From positions 1 through 64,000 of the forward strand of contig JBAMJV010009670.1 in the NCBI GenBank assembly GCA_037951105.1: a DNA stretch of 64,000 bases, given 5' to 3'. The position numbers were made by a program, and so were the translations under genes. The stretch is from Echinarachnius parma. Lineage: Eukaryota; Echinodermata; Echinoidea; Clypeasteroida; Echinarachniidae. Under the pieces are notes generated by a model. That model was not told the origin of the DNA. It ran no database searches and saw only the letters and a program-made list of their open reading frames with translations. Positions 1 through 11,355 of the stretch are shown piece by piece. Every line of letters starts with the position of its first letter. Position 1 is the first letter of the stretch.

Positions 1-1029
1 GTAGCTATATGGTGGGTTTAGGCCTTAGGGGTCATGAAGTCCCGATCTCACATTTTTCATGATTACACCACGATGCTTGATGATATCTGCTTGTAAATTC
101 ATTGGCGTCTTCCTTAGATTCCTGCGCATCATATGATACCAAATTTGAGCATATTGCATATTTGGTTGTTGTGAAAAATGTTGTTAAAGCGTGATGCGTC
201 ACACACGGAAGTGACATTTTTAATGGAGCGTTTATGTATAAAAAACAAATATAGTACCAATAATTAAAAACAATGATATATTTTGATCAGTACAAACTAA
301 ATGTGCATCAAAATAACTTTAGATATATGTTTACCATGAAATCAACTGGTTAAAAACACTAAACAATAAAGAACATAAGCAATAAAAACAAAGAAATACA
401 TAAGAATTTGAATCTGTTCATGTAATTATTTCTTTAGATCTCTTCAAAATTACATTCACTGATACAAAAATGCATCAAAACATAATAAATTAACTTTGTT
501 AGTGTTCCATGAATCAGACACAATAAGAGTTGTGGAGTAGGGAGGGTGGGGGGGGGGGGGGGGGGGCATGACCAAGCCTAATTGTCAGTGGACTCAACAG
601 TATTAAAATTATTCACATTTTAGTATTATGATGGATTTAGTGTGGTCAGGAGACTAAATAAATAGTCTCTATTTTGTAGTTGTCTTTAATATTTTTGAGC
701 TCAGATTACAGGATACTATTACAGCCGTGGATTGTTGTGAAATGTTTACCCAACCATGCTTTCTATGACCATGATGACCTACGATAACAACCAGGTTGGA
801 CAATTTAACTGCTGAAAGTATGAAGTGAAAATTGAAAAGTGCCCTTCTATACAATCATGTATATTAACCCTACTTTCTGAGATACGCATACATATTTTGA
901 ATGAGAGAACCAGTTATAAAACAAAAGTCCATTATTGCAGATAATAATATCTACCAAGCCAAACGATTGTAGTTTCGGCAAAACATGGTATTATCGCTTT
1001 CTGTGAATGATCTTTTCAATTTCTGACTC

Positions 1030-1490
1030 GCCAACTGATATCACAGATTTCCGCGAATTTTCTATTCATTTCTTAAGTCACCAGCTGCTATCACTGATAT
1101 CCGCGAATGTTCTATTCATTTTCTTAGTCACCAGCTGCTATCACTGATATCCGCGAATGTTATATTCATTTTCTAAGTCACCAGCTGCTATCACTGACAT
1201 CTGCGAATGTTCTATTCATTGTCTAAGTCACCAGCTGCTATCACTGATATCCGCGAATGTTCTATTCATTTTCTTAGTCACCAGCTGCTATCACCGACAT
1301 CTGCGAATGTTCTATTCATTTTCTAAGTCACCAGCTGCTATCACTGATATCCATGAATGTTCTATTCATTTTCTAAGTCACCAGCTGCTATCACTGATAT
1401 CTGCGAATGAGTCACCAGCTGCAATCTCTGCTTTCCTCGAATGTTCTATTCATTTTCTGAGTCACTGCTGCTATCATTGCTTCCCATTAT
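1030..1490. repeat. 50-bp minisatellite inside left TIR
   Basis: About seven to eight tandem units of 50 bp, each containing AGTCACCAGCTGCTATCACT and ending TCTATTCATTTTCT. They begin at 1081, 1131, 1181, 1231, 1281, 1331 and 1381, with diverged or shortened units at the margins. Units alternate between two variants (GATATCCGCG and GACATCTGCG), which suggests some expansion in two-unit steps. The last unit merges with the 3' end of the minus-strand coding remnant. Confidence 0.9.
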
Positions 1491-2095
1491 AGCAGTGCAC
1501 TGCACCCTTCTGCACTTGGTTTCTAGGCCCTGACAACGGCAGCCTATGTTGCATGGAACCGCCTTCTTTGAGCAAGAACAGTTCTTCTGGCATCCCTTGA
1601 CACATCCACACAATATTGTCTTTTCCATCGATTCAGGCCAGGCTTGCTGTGTAGATGGCACTGGAAATGGTTTCCCATCAGTCAAGGACCATCCGAACTC
1701 TGTACACGATGGAATGTTTGGCTTGGCGATGTGCGCATTCTTGTCAATGATGGTCGCATGAACAGCTCTCTTTAGGTGCAAGAGGAAAGCATCTTCTGTG
1801 GGAGGCAGCAGCTTCAGGAGAGTTGACTTGTTGTTCAAGAACTTGTAGGCTCTCAATTTTCCAAGATCAGAATCTTCAAATTGGTCGCTTTTGGTGGTGT
1901 ACACATATATGGTCAGTTCTCGTGCCTGGGTGATGAGGTCGCCTGTTATGGCATTTGCTTGGTTGTCACCATAGTCTATCACTGCAGGTGTGTTTCGTTT
2001 CATGCTGCTCTTGAGCCATGCTTTCTTGCCGGTGAAGCATGGGTAACTAGAGGTATCTCTGCCACTCAGACTGCGCATGACACAGATTATTGCTA
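1446..2095 (-). pseudogene. C-terminal half of Academ-like transposase (Cys8 zinc finger), inverted
   Basis: The open minus-strand reading runs to a stop at 1446. From about 2065 it reads SLSGRDTSSYPCFTGKKAW, then a mixed region (LLKLLPPTEDAF, HLKRAVHATIID, FGWSLTDGKPFPVPS). It ends in a compact cysteine cluster of the pattern CxC-xxx-C-xxx-CxC-x6-C-xxx-CxC at about 1520-1600 and an acidic SSSDSENE tail that runs into the 50-bp repeat. The eight cysteines match a Cys8 finger. In the protein family as I know it, SLSGRDT directly follows ALGPSQ; here ALGPSQ is at the far end of the opposite-strand remnant (about 2940). This half is therefore intact but flipped and moved relative to its N-terminal half, so the locus cannot encode the whole protein. 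A start codon upstream in this frame reads antisense to the other half and is probably not used. Confidence 0.75.
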
Positions 2096-2945
2096 GTGGT
2101 GGACAACTCGACATTGTTGATTTCATAGGGAAGCATGAGTGCAGTAATAGTCCTCCATCTTTGTTCAAGGAAGACGGCAGTATGAGAAGTGGTACCAAGG
2201 CTAGCCTGGTGAAGGTCTTAAAAGAGGAAACCAAAGTGACATGTGTTTCCGATTTGCCTCAGGATGACAACAAAACAGCAGTTGTTGTTGATGCAATGTG
2301 CGCCATACGGCGCTGTTCATTTAACAAAGGGGAAACATTTGAAGCAATCGCCGAACGGTACACAAATCTGTTGCTGAAAGATGTTCCTGTTGGTACCGAG
2401 ATCATACACTTTTGTTGCGACAGATACAGTGGAGCCAGCCTGAAGTCTGCTGAGCAGGAATAGAGGTATACCCGATCCAAATTAGCCAAGGTATATGAAG
2501 TCAGTGGCCAGTACACAGCTCCTGATCCACAGGAGTTTTTCTCTGTATCAGCGAACAAGGCGAACCTTCTGAGCTTCCTGTGTGAAAGGTGGTGTGAGAA
2601 TGAACAGCGTGAACCTTCTCTTGGCCAAACTCATTTGTACCTTGGTCAAAGAAGGAACAAAAAGTGTGCTCCTCACAGGAGGATCTGTGGTGAAAGTTCC
2701 AGCCCTTGAATCTACACAACAGGAGGCTGATATACGGGTCATACTCCACACACTCTACAGTCTCAAGAATGATGGACTCGACAGAGTTGTCATACATGCC
2801 AATGACACTGACATCATAAACATGTGCATATACCATGGTGCAACAAATCTCACGGATCTCTCAGAGATGTGGGTGAGGACAGCCCATAATGCATACCTAC
2901 CTATCCATGATATGATTGTAGCACTGGGGCCATCACAGAAAATGA
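2085..2945 (+). pseudogene. N-terminal half of Academ-like transposase (XPG/FEN1-like nuclease), broken
   Basis: The plus-strand reading starts near 2085 with LDIVDFIGKHE and GSMRSGTKASLVKVLKEE. It then carries three signatures of an XPG/FEN1-type (PIN-like) nuclease: an N-terminal acidic strand VVVDAMCAIRR (about 2281-2313), the I-region QQEADIR (about 2717-2737) and HANDTDII (about 2796-2819), whose acidic residues would bind metal. It closes with MWVRTAHNAYLPIHD and ALGPSQ, then runs straight into the 50-bp repeat at about 2940. Breaks: an in-frame TAG at 2461-2463 after AEQE, and a frame change between about 2630 and 2660, since the earlier frame ends in THLYLG and the later one resumes at KEGTKSVLL. 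Its natural continuation is on the opposite strand at 1446-2095. Confidence 0.75.
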
Positions 2946-2949
2946 ATAG

Positions 2950-3125
2950 AACATTCGCAGATGTCAGTGATAGCAGCTGGTGACTTAGAAAATGAATATA
3001 ACATTCGCGGATATCAGTGATAGCAGTTGGTGACTAAGAAAATGAATAGAACATTCGCGGATATCAGTGATAGCAGCTGGTGACTTAAGAAATGAATAGA
3101 AAATACACGGAAATCTGTGATATCA
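2950..3125. repeat. 50-bp minisatellite inside right TIR (short array)
   Basis: About three inverted units of the same 50-bp repeat seen at 1030-1490 (GTGATAGCAGCTGGTGACTT). The arrays in the two arms differ in copy number although the arms otherwise match closely. Confidence 0.85.
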
Positions 3126-4350
3126 GTTGGCGATTCAGAAATTGAAAAGATCATTCACAGAAAGCGATAATACCATGTTTTGCCAAAACTACAATTTACA
3201 TTGTATGTTTTGCATGTATTTGTTCGTTTGGCTTTGTAGATATTATTATCCGGAATAATGGACTTTTGTTTTTATAACTGGTTCTCTCATTCAAAATATG
3301 TATGCGTATTTCAGAAAGTAGGGTTAGTATACATGTATAGAAAGGGCACTTTTCAATTTTCACTTCATACTTTCAGCAGTTAAATTATCCAACCTGGTTG
3401 TTATCGTAGGTCATAGAAAGCATGGTTGGGTAAACATTTCACAACAATCCACGGCTGTAATAGTATCCTGTAATCTGAGCTCAAAAATATTAAAGACAAC
3501 TACAAATAGAGACTATTTATTTACTCTCCTGACCACACTAAATCCATCATAATACTAAAATGTGAATAATTTTAATACTGTTGTGGAGTCCACTGACAAT
3601 AAGGCTTGGTCATGCCCCCCCACCCCCCCCCCCCCCCCTCCCATACTCCACAACTCTTATTGTGTCTGATTCATGGAACACTAACAAAGTTAATTTATTA
3701 TGTTTTGATGCATTTTTGTATCAGTGAACGTAATTTTGAAGAGATCTAAAGAAATAATTACATGAACAGATTCAAATTCTTATGTATTTCTTTGTTTTTA
3801 TTGCTTATGTTCTTTATTGTTTAGTGTTTTTAACCAGTTGATTTCATGGTAAACATATATCTAAAGTTATTTTGATGCACATTTAGTTTGTACTGATCAA
3901 AATATATCATTGTTTTTAATTATTGGTACTATATTTGCTTTTTATACATAAACGCTTCATTAAAAATGTCACTTCCATGTGTGACGCATCACACTTTAAC
4001 AACATTTTTTACAACAAGCAAATATGCAATATGCTCAAATTTGGTATCATATGATGCGCAGGAATCTAAGGAAGACGTCCATGAATTTACAAGCAGATAT
4101 CATCAAGCATCGTGGTGTAATCATGACAAATGTGAGATCGGGACTTCATGACCCCTAAGGCCTAAACCAACCATATAGCTACAGTAGGGGTGATTTTCTT
4201 AAAACTCATTCTGTGGGCTTCGAGCAGCTTGTCCGCGAGGTTGTCCACCTAGATTGTGTTCCTAGAAGGTCCTAGAAGCCATTTCTGGCCACCAACCTTT
4301 TACAACAGGCAAAAGCTGATATCCGAAAAAAATGGGTGTTTGCCCCCTGG

Positions 4351-4730
4351 GTAATAGGGAACCTGGTCCAATATGTGACAATAGGACGAAAATCAACAAG
4401 TGTTGATCATTTGTGATTCACAACAATGTAGTGAATTGTATAGAATATTTGGAATATGTTTGTGGTTTCATGGTATTCTCACTATTCTCACAATGTTAAT
4501 AACATATTGCGTTTTCCTTTACTTTCCACTTGAATGACCACAAACATTTAAATAATGCGAAGAACAATACAATGTACGTGATAGAACATTCCTCTTCCTT
4601 TATTCACAAAAATAATTGTGAATTCGTACAAATGTTGATGTACCTTTGCGACTTTGTTCATTGTATTCTCGCCATGTTAGCGTTTTCCTTTATTTCCCTA
4701 ATTATTGGATAGGGATCCACAAAGTTTATA
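4351..4730. other. No gene seen
   Basis: AT-rich sequence with short diverged direct similarity between about 4505-4600 and 4955-5010 (both contain AGAACATTCC and TTTATTCAC). No convincing coding signal. Confidence 0.5.
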
Positions 4731-4942
4731 GCCCGGTCACATATCAACGGATTGCGCAAACGGATGTCAAACGGAGAGCTAAATTTTCCATCCGTTCTAT
4801 ACGTTTCTTGTCTGTTCCTTGTCCGGTGATGTACGTTGTTCTATGTTTTGTACATGAAGCAATGGAGACGACTTTCATCACCGGATAATTTGGTCTATTC
4901 GTTGGGCATACGTTTCCGCTATCCGTTGATATCGGACCGGGC
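4731..4942. mobile_element. Short MITE, TIR GCCCGGTCnnATATCAACGG
   Basis: The left end GCCCGGTCACATATCAACGG and right end ATCCGTTGATATCGGACCGGGC are inverted copies with two mismatches, 212 bp apart. No coding content. The superfamily is not assignable. Confidence 0.7.
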
Positions 4943-5318
4943 CATTAACAATGATGACAATGGAGCGGAAGAAACAACAAGCGATAGAACATTCCAATCA
5001 TTTTATTCACGATAATATGGCGATTCCATATAAAATACACGGGAATCCGTATGTTTGTTTTTTTACTCAAGGAAACACCGAAAACAATGATGAGCTATGT
5101 AGCTCAATAAGACTCCCGTCATGCCCGTTGAAAGTGTTTCATCTATTGTTGCTTGTTTGCCTGAAACGATACTAGATATTTACATTATGTGGACTGGAAC
5201 TAATACTATTGGGACGGGTTGAACAGCTCAAGTTATACTTTTTAGAAAGTGGTAAAATGTTTGTTTTTGTTTATGCTATAGTTTTATACGACTGCGTATT
5301 TTATAAACGCTCTTCATG

Positions 5319-5445
5319 GTCTCGTTGAAGAAAGCGATACAATCGATTGTAAGTTACAATAATGATTGTAAGTCAGAAAATTTGCGGTTTTAACCAATCA
5401 GATTTGCGCATCTAGACCACATGATCTCTTTCTGCAACGGGGCCC
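5319..5445. mobile_element. MITE, GGGCCCCGTTGCAGAAAG family, copy 1
   Basis: The ends read CTCGTTGAAGAAAGCG and CTTTCTGCAACGGGGCCC, with ACAATCGATTGTAA inside. It belongs with the copies at 16867-17000 and 59828-59992; the left end here is eroded. Confidence 0.7.
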
Positions 5446-5446
5446 A

Positions 5447-5733
5447 GGGGTGTGTTTCACAAAGATCCCAAGTCGAAGTACGGAAAGCCTTTAGTTTCTT
5501 TGAAAAAATGTTGTAAAAGTCCTTTTTCAAAGGCATAAAATGTTGATTAAAATCATTAATATGTGTTATTATCAAGGAGATTTCATGTTCTTGATGCAAA
5601 ATTTATGAAAAGTCTAAAATTCTTGAATCGTTGGTTTTGAATATATTGTATTCCAAGGCTACAAATGGCTTTCCATAATAGTAAAGTCCAACTGAGAGTC
5701 AAGTTTAACTTAGGATCTTTGTGAAACACCCCA
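5447..5733. mobile_element. MITE with GGGTGTTTCACAAAGATCC ends
   Basis: The left end GGTGTGTTTCACAAAGATCC and right end GGATCTTTGTGAAACACCCC are inverted. It abuts the preceding MITE with no spacer. A solo right end of the same family lies at about 49098-49123. Confidence 0.75.
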
Positions 5734-7240
5734 GGGTCATCTATCAGAGGTTCGGAAATTTATCAATCACCATGCAAAACAGAAATAAAAGCATCAATCA
5801 TGTGTGAAAGGTTTACAGTGGTATTGCGGTTTAAAATAAGAACAAACAAGACAATACTATTATGATTGATTGGTATTTCCCATTTCCTTTTTGTAAGCCC
5901 AACTTAAAAGAAAAGAGCATCGTACACAGAAATACAGAATGTGTCCTTTTTTATTCCTTTAAGTTGGGCCAGGATATTTCTGATTCTAGAAAAGCAGCAT
6001 CGATCAAAGATATTTTGTCATTTGTATTGTAATTTCATACAAACATCTATAAACCAGTCATCATAGTTGTAATTGAAGTTCGAGGGAACTGGGCTAAGCA
6101 TTAAAGTGTGAAAAGAAAAGGAGGTACATGTACATGTAGTTGAAAAGCATCTGACATTGGTGATTTTTTTCTTCTTCTTCAAATAATATATAATGAACAG
6201 AACTTTGCAACTGAAATTTTGAACATGGTTCGAGGGAAGGGTGATATTCGCGATAAATGGAGTGTAAAGAAAAGCAAATAAGAGAAAAGAAACTAGTATT
6301 GATTAGAATATTGTCATTTGACAGGCCTTTTCAAATTACAATGGACTGGTGGAAACCGCGGTTAGATTTATAGCGTGAAAGCCGTGAATAAAATTGCAGA
6401 TGACTCATTTAGCTCCCCGTGTCGCGGTAGCCAGGCATATGGTGTGAATCTTTTATTGTGTCCACATGTGCTTGAAAAGGTATACTAGTTCTGCGTCCAA
6501 AGTTCGGGCTCAAAACAAGAAGCAGACAAAAAATAAACACACACACACACACACCAGCTGACACACACACAAACGTTTCAAGTTCCAAGCGAAGGGTATA
6601 TTATGCAAAAACCGATAGACATTTTTACCATGTCGAGATAAATTCAATTTAACCTGCTCAAAAGCAGTGGAAAAAAAAAAGCAGTGAAACACAATCTGTA
6701 AAGTATCGTATTCTAAATAAATGTTTTATCGGTTTGTTTTTTTGCATAATTATGAACTCTTCATATAGCTTATTTTTCCATCTCCAACAAATCAACATGT
6801 TAATAACATTAATTAGTACAAATCAAATATGCAAGGCAAATATTATTATTGTCGCCCGAAGGTGAACATAATTTTTCACCATAGCTTAGTCAATGGCGTA
6901 GGGATGGGGTGAAAATGGGGGGTGGGAGGGGGGGGGGGGGAGGGGGGGCGGGGTTGCATGAACCAATAATTGGGTTTTATACATGTATTAGCGTAATGTG
7001 TTTGTTGTTTGTTTGTTTGTTTTTCTTTCACCATTGGTGCCGGGAAGTGGGCAATATCCCTCGAATATGTAATAATGCAGCTAATAGACGAATGTTATAA
7101 CTAGCGGCCAAGATATAATGGCTACCTATAGTGATTTTCTTTTAGAAGTATACCTTTTATAGAACCTGCCAATAGATGTCACCTGTATAGAGTGGCCAAT
7201 TTTCTTGTTCCCCTCGGGTGGTTACTATACAATCATGTCT
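5734..7240. other. Intergenic with simple repeats, no gene seen
   Basis: Contains a hairpin at about 5896-5973 (AAGCCCAACTTAAA against TTTAAGTTGGGCC), a (CA)n tract near 6538-6575, a G-rich run near 6905-6955 and GTTT repeats near 7000-7025. I find no coding signal. Confidence 0.5.
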
Positions 7241-7241
7241 G

Positions 7242-8110
7242 ACCATGTTGACTGTAAATTGTATACTTTGTGTCAACATTAATACATTTTAATCTGGATA
7301 ACATGTATGATGTGTGGAAGCACGGTAGTCAACATATTTTCAGCTATTTTGACCAACGCCCTTTTGATGAAGGATGGTAACCAAGGGCAACGGAGAATCG
7401 GAGATCGCATCTTTTCAAAAACAACATCGAAGACGTGGAGTGGAGAGGAGAGGATTATTCTTCTGAATTTGTCATAGATGTATTCAGTAATGATAATACA
7501 TATTTCAAAACAACCATTATGATTTAGTAGTATATTTTTACAAATTAAGCCTGACCATTTTCCCTTGATTTATCGGCCAACAAGCCCAACATGGTCAATA
7601 TATTATGTAAGATAGATAATATTATAAAAGATGACCATCTTAGAGAACAATGTTGATCAAGTTGAGCATAAATGGGGATTACGCGTGTGCGGCGTGGAAG
7701 CATGATAGTGTTTTCATGTTTTCAGTTACTTTGGCTAACGCCCTTTTAATGAAGGATGGTAACTAAGGGCAACGGAGATTGCATCTTTCAAAACAACATC
7801 GCAGAAGTGTGGTGGAGAGGATGATTATTCTCCTGAACTTGTATAGCTTTATTCCGCGATGGTCGCATCTCCCATAACAACCATTATGATTTACGTACAT
7901 TGTACATGTATACTTTATACATGTTATACAACATACGATCGTTACCATTTCAACCCTTGGTATACTATCGCTCAATATATATTATTACAAAAGGGTCTTC
8001 TTAAAAAACAGCATTGGAGAAGTTGAGTGGGATTCTCCTGAACGTGTATAGCTGTATTCCGTGATGCTTGTATATCTCTATTAACAACTATGATGATTTA
8101 CATTTAGAAA
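7242..8110. repeat. Three diverged tandem units of about 370-390 bp
   Basis: The stretch with CTAACGCCCTTTT-ATGAAGGATGGTAAC and CAACGGAGA at 7350-7400 recurs at 7735-7785. Following blocks (AACAACATCG, TGGAGAGGA, ATTATTCT-CTGAA, ACAACCATTATGATTTA) recur in order, and a third, truncated unit lies at about 7990-8105. Divergence is about 20-30%, so the duplication is old. Confidence 0.75.
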
Positions 8111-8504
8111 TAGAGCATGTAGGTGCAATCTTCTCTGAAATAGAATAAGAAACAAAAATGTTGCAAATCGCATTAAAAACAAATGCTTCATGCACAGTAT
8201 CATGATAATTTACGATCATGCAAGTTGCCACACCCATGATGAATACAAATAATAAAGTTGCAATGAAGAGAGAAAATGAAAAAGACTGGGGTTCCGGAAA
8301 CCGGAAAGGGTTAACAAAAGAAACAAAAAAGATTGATTACATTCATGAAGAAATCGAAAGTGTTTATCAGGCTTCATTCAGCACCTCCCCTTTTATATCA
8401 AGGTCTTTTCTACTCATGCCTAGGTCAATGTTTACCCGGTATGAGTCATCGAACGCAGACAACGCTTTGTCGCTTTTCATGCAGGCACGCCATGTACACG
8501 TGTA

Positions 8505-8835
8505 CTCCAAGTTTGGGCGTTCCCCATTATGCACTAAAAGATGCAAGCATCAATTATACATTGGTGTCGATTGTAAACAAAAAGGGGGGTAAGGGCATAA
8601 GAAGGGTGGGGGGGGGGAAAACATCAGTAAATAAATAGCATCTCTTTATGTTCTTAATCATGTTAATGAAGTATTTTAGTTAAGGTAATATCAATGCAAG
8701 TTCGGGCGTTCTACATTCTGCGCTAAAAGATACAAGCATAAATGATGCAGTGGTGTAAATTGTATAGAGGGAAGAAGGGGGTAAGTGTATGTGTTTGTGT
8801 GTGTGTGTGTATGGGGGGGGGGGGGGGGGTATGAT
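8505..8835. repeat. Tandem duplication of about 190 bp with G-rich tails
   Basis: AGTTTGGGCGTTCCCCATTATGC at 8510 and following bases recur at 8699 as AGTTCGGGCGTTCTACATTCTGC with similar downstream sequence (GATGCAAGCAT against GATACAAGCAT). Each unit ends in a G-rich stretch (about 8583-8620 and 8768-8830); the second includes a (GT)n tract and about 17 G. Confidence 0.7.
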
Positions 8836-9130
8836 TAGGAATCATGAATGAGTAACATATCTTCATCAGTCTTCATATTCGCCATTCGCCAATGTACAAC
8901 CCTATACATATATAACTGCATCCCACCATCCCCATAACGTATATGTTCCTAACTGTGTTTTAATTTATTAATTTCCCCCTCCATCAGTAATGCAATATGA
9001 TGTAATTTATGTTATTAACAAGTAGCCTACGTGCTATAATGCATACATTGCTTCAAAACGCATAGAATATCCGAATATGTTAATATGCATTTCATTCGAA
9101 TTGTATTATTATCATTATCACTGCATAGAT
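8836..9130. other. No gene seen
   Basis: AT-rich, without recognisable coding, RNA or repeat structure. Confidence 0.4.
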
Positions 9131-9985
9131 TAACTAGAAGGCCGACAAAGTCAGCATACCCACGCCTCCCATTAGCCCTGTTCTACCCCTTCGTCGGCCT
9201 CAACCCTGTTTTGCTTACCGCAGGCTAACCAGCGCGTTTTAGGCACGATTTGGTGAAAATGCCTAGGCCAGGGTGTAGGCCGCTTGCTTGCGGCGCGGCA
9301 GCCCCATGGCGAGGCAGTGTAGAAAATTATTGACAACGAGAATATATCGTAAAAACACCTGAATCATCCAAAAATGTAAGTTTCCAAAGTGCACCCTACT
9401 TCCGATTGCTCGAAAATTTGAGATTTCAACAAAGTTCACTGCGAAAATGCGGCAAAAAATGACTTACGGAGGTTGAAATTGGTCGAGTTTCTCGATTCAA
9501 AACACGAACCGGATCTATAATCATCGCAAGCATCTCTTGTGTATACTTCACATGCATATTACGTGGTTCAATCAGCTGTTTGACCGCATTACATTTGGAA
9601 AAATAGTATATCCCTCCACCCTTGCAATAGCGAAGTTGCATTGCCCACAGCCAAACATCGCGCAAACTACGTGTACAAAAATATGGCCCATGCGCGCACG
9701 CCATGTAACGCCGAATGACGATGCCTAATTAAATACATACTCAAACTTCAAGGTTCCACAGAATTTGCAGGGGTCAACCAATCATCACCAAAATCTAATC
9801 GATTCTTCCATGTCACTATCCAAACATTCCCTGAAAATTTGGTGCAAATCCGTTCACCCGTTCTCTAGTTATCTTGTACACAAACAAACAAAAAAAAAAA
9901 AAAAAAAAAAAAAAACAAACAAACAAACATACGGAACCCTTTACATAACCCCCTGCCGATTTCATCGGCGTGGGTAATTATGAAA
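9131..9985. repeat. Dispersed-repeat-like block with A-rich tract
   Basis: The left part has GCATACCCACGCC and a GTCGGCC motif pair. The right part has ATTTGGTGCAAATCCGTTCACCC, a long A run (about 9891-9915), CAAA units and GCCGATTTCATCGGCGTGGGTAAT. The outer ACCCACGCC and GGCGTGGGT are inverted. The composition (a conserved-looking 3' module, A-rich tract and short tail) resembles non-autonomous LINE/SINE-type repeats of invertebrates. With a single copy in this window the class is uncertain. Confidence 0.4.
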
Positions 9986-9989
9986 AATA

Positions 9990-11327
9990 TTCGCAGAGCT
10001 GTATTTCCATTGTGTTATTTAATATGTACACCTGTGATGCAGACAGAGCAACTGACGGGGGCAGGGGGGAGGGGCGTGGATGTAATGATGTCAGTATTTT
10101 CTTGAGGGATTTAGCTGTACCAAAATTATGTTTTTTTATCATGAACTCTCGCACATTTTATTTTAATGTTGCCACTGGGCGACGGTTGGGAGGGGGAGGG
10201 GGCTGGACAGTGCTGGGGCATTGTCAGGAGTTAGGAGGGGTATTATTTCCGACAGGGGTCCTCCCTTACCCCCTTAAAATAGCAACGCCAATGAGTTACA
10301 CATTGTCAACACTCCTGTATTTACATTGTATATATCTGTATATAGGTGAGTGTCATTTGACCCGCTTATTGACACATTGGTATGATAAGAGTATGATATC
10401 TCAACATATTCATGACTTGGGTCTTGGAAGGAAAAGGCCATACCAATATAGCTCACTTGCATATAATGCAACTGAATCGAATACGTAGACAATTAGTCAT
10501 TTTTCGAATTGACGTTAGTATGCATCACAAACGGGTACTTACTTGGTAGTTTAATCCTCCACAACGCTCCATAGGAGTTTTTACTGTAATATATTATATT
10601 CATGTATGTTTGTATTATATTGTATTATGTTTGATGGGGTTTATGCTTCATATTATCTGTAAAAAGAAAAAAGAAAAATGTTTGCACAGTCGTATGGCTT
10701 CTGGTTGAAGGCAATCATAGTCACATGCTAAAAACGCTCATGTTGAGCTCATATGTATATTGGTGACTAAGTATATAATTTGAATATGTTATTGGCATTG
10801 GTGTGATTGCGTATGATAACAATACATAATTTACCTAAGAGGGATGGTCAACATAGTCGAAACCTTTCTAAAGATATGCAATTTTTAGGATGAAGTCATT
10901 TGATACACTAGGCACATCATAGATATTCGGGTAATTAGTCATTTGACAAATTGATCCATGGCTAACAGACAACAGTATAGTTTGCCATAGGTTATTTTAT
11001 TTTCATTATAAGCTTACATGATCATGATGTGTGTATATATATATATATCAATATTTGATTATATATAAATCAATATTGGCCTTCAAACCAGATATTAATA
11101 GCTTCCTCTGCTTCATAACTTCTTACGAAATCGACAGCAGTGTTAATTTAGCATACTACATTGTATATCGACATGATCAATTTGAAACAAATGTGTCATC
11201 TTCATGCGAGTATTATATCATGCGTATCGTAACAATGGATAATAATAATTAACTGTAATGATTTTAAATAGCAAAAATAACAAAACTTCAACTATTACTT
11301 GATGTTTTCTTATTTTGCATTATTCAG
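9990..11327. other. Upstream flank or 5' intron of TRIM-like gene
   Basis: G-rich patches at 10055-10075 and 10180-10210 and a (TA)n tract at 11031-11050. A good 3' splice site ends at 11327 (pyrimidine-rich TTTTCTTATTTTGCATTATTCAG), so much of this is probably intron downstream of an unseen 5' non-coding exon. Confidence 0.45.
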
Positions 11328-11355
11328 TGTACTCGAATGCTGATCATCGACAACC

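Larger units (their letters stand above)
1..4350. mobile_element. Large palindromic DNA transposon, Academ-like (left tip outside window)
   Basis: Bases 1 to about 1490 and about 2950 to 4190 are inverted copies of each other: the window start and the stretch ending near 4183 are reverse complements with few differences, including a poly-G near 550-567 mirrored as poly-C near 3615-3640. The right end continues to a terminus at about 4350 ending in GTTTGCCCCCTGGGTA; its partner should lie about 170 bp left of base 1. The same terminal sequence bounds a second decayed copy at 27311-30290, which identifies it as a real element end. Between the arms are two coding remnants: an XPG/FEN1-like nuclease part (+) and a Cys8 zinc-finger part (-). 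An XPG-type nuclease, a Cys8 finger and short target duplications fit my recollection of the Academ superfamily; that assignment is an inference and was not checked against a database. Confidence 0.75.

Noticed and set aside
1030-1490. Regular repeat array considered as CRISPR
   Set aside because: Units are contiguous with no unique spacers, in a eukaryotic transposon; it is a minisatellite.
1157-1492. Open reading of 111 codons with a repeating CSIHFLSHQLLSLISAN pattern
   Set aside because: It is translation of the 50-bp minisatellite; the pattern comes from DNA repetition and has no coding support.
8218-8638. Overlapping 124- and 101-codon readings on +
   Set aside because: No domain, overlap in two frames, and they end in a duplicated G-rich repeat.
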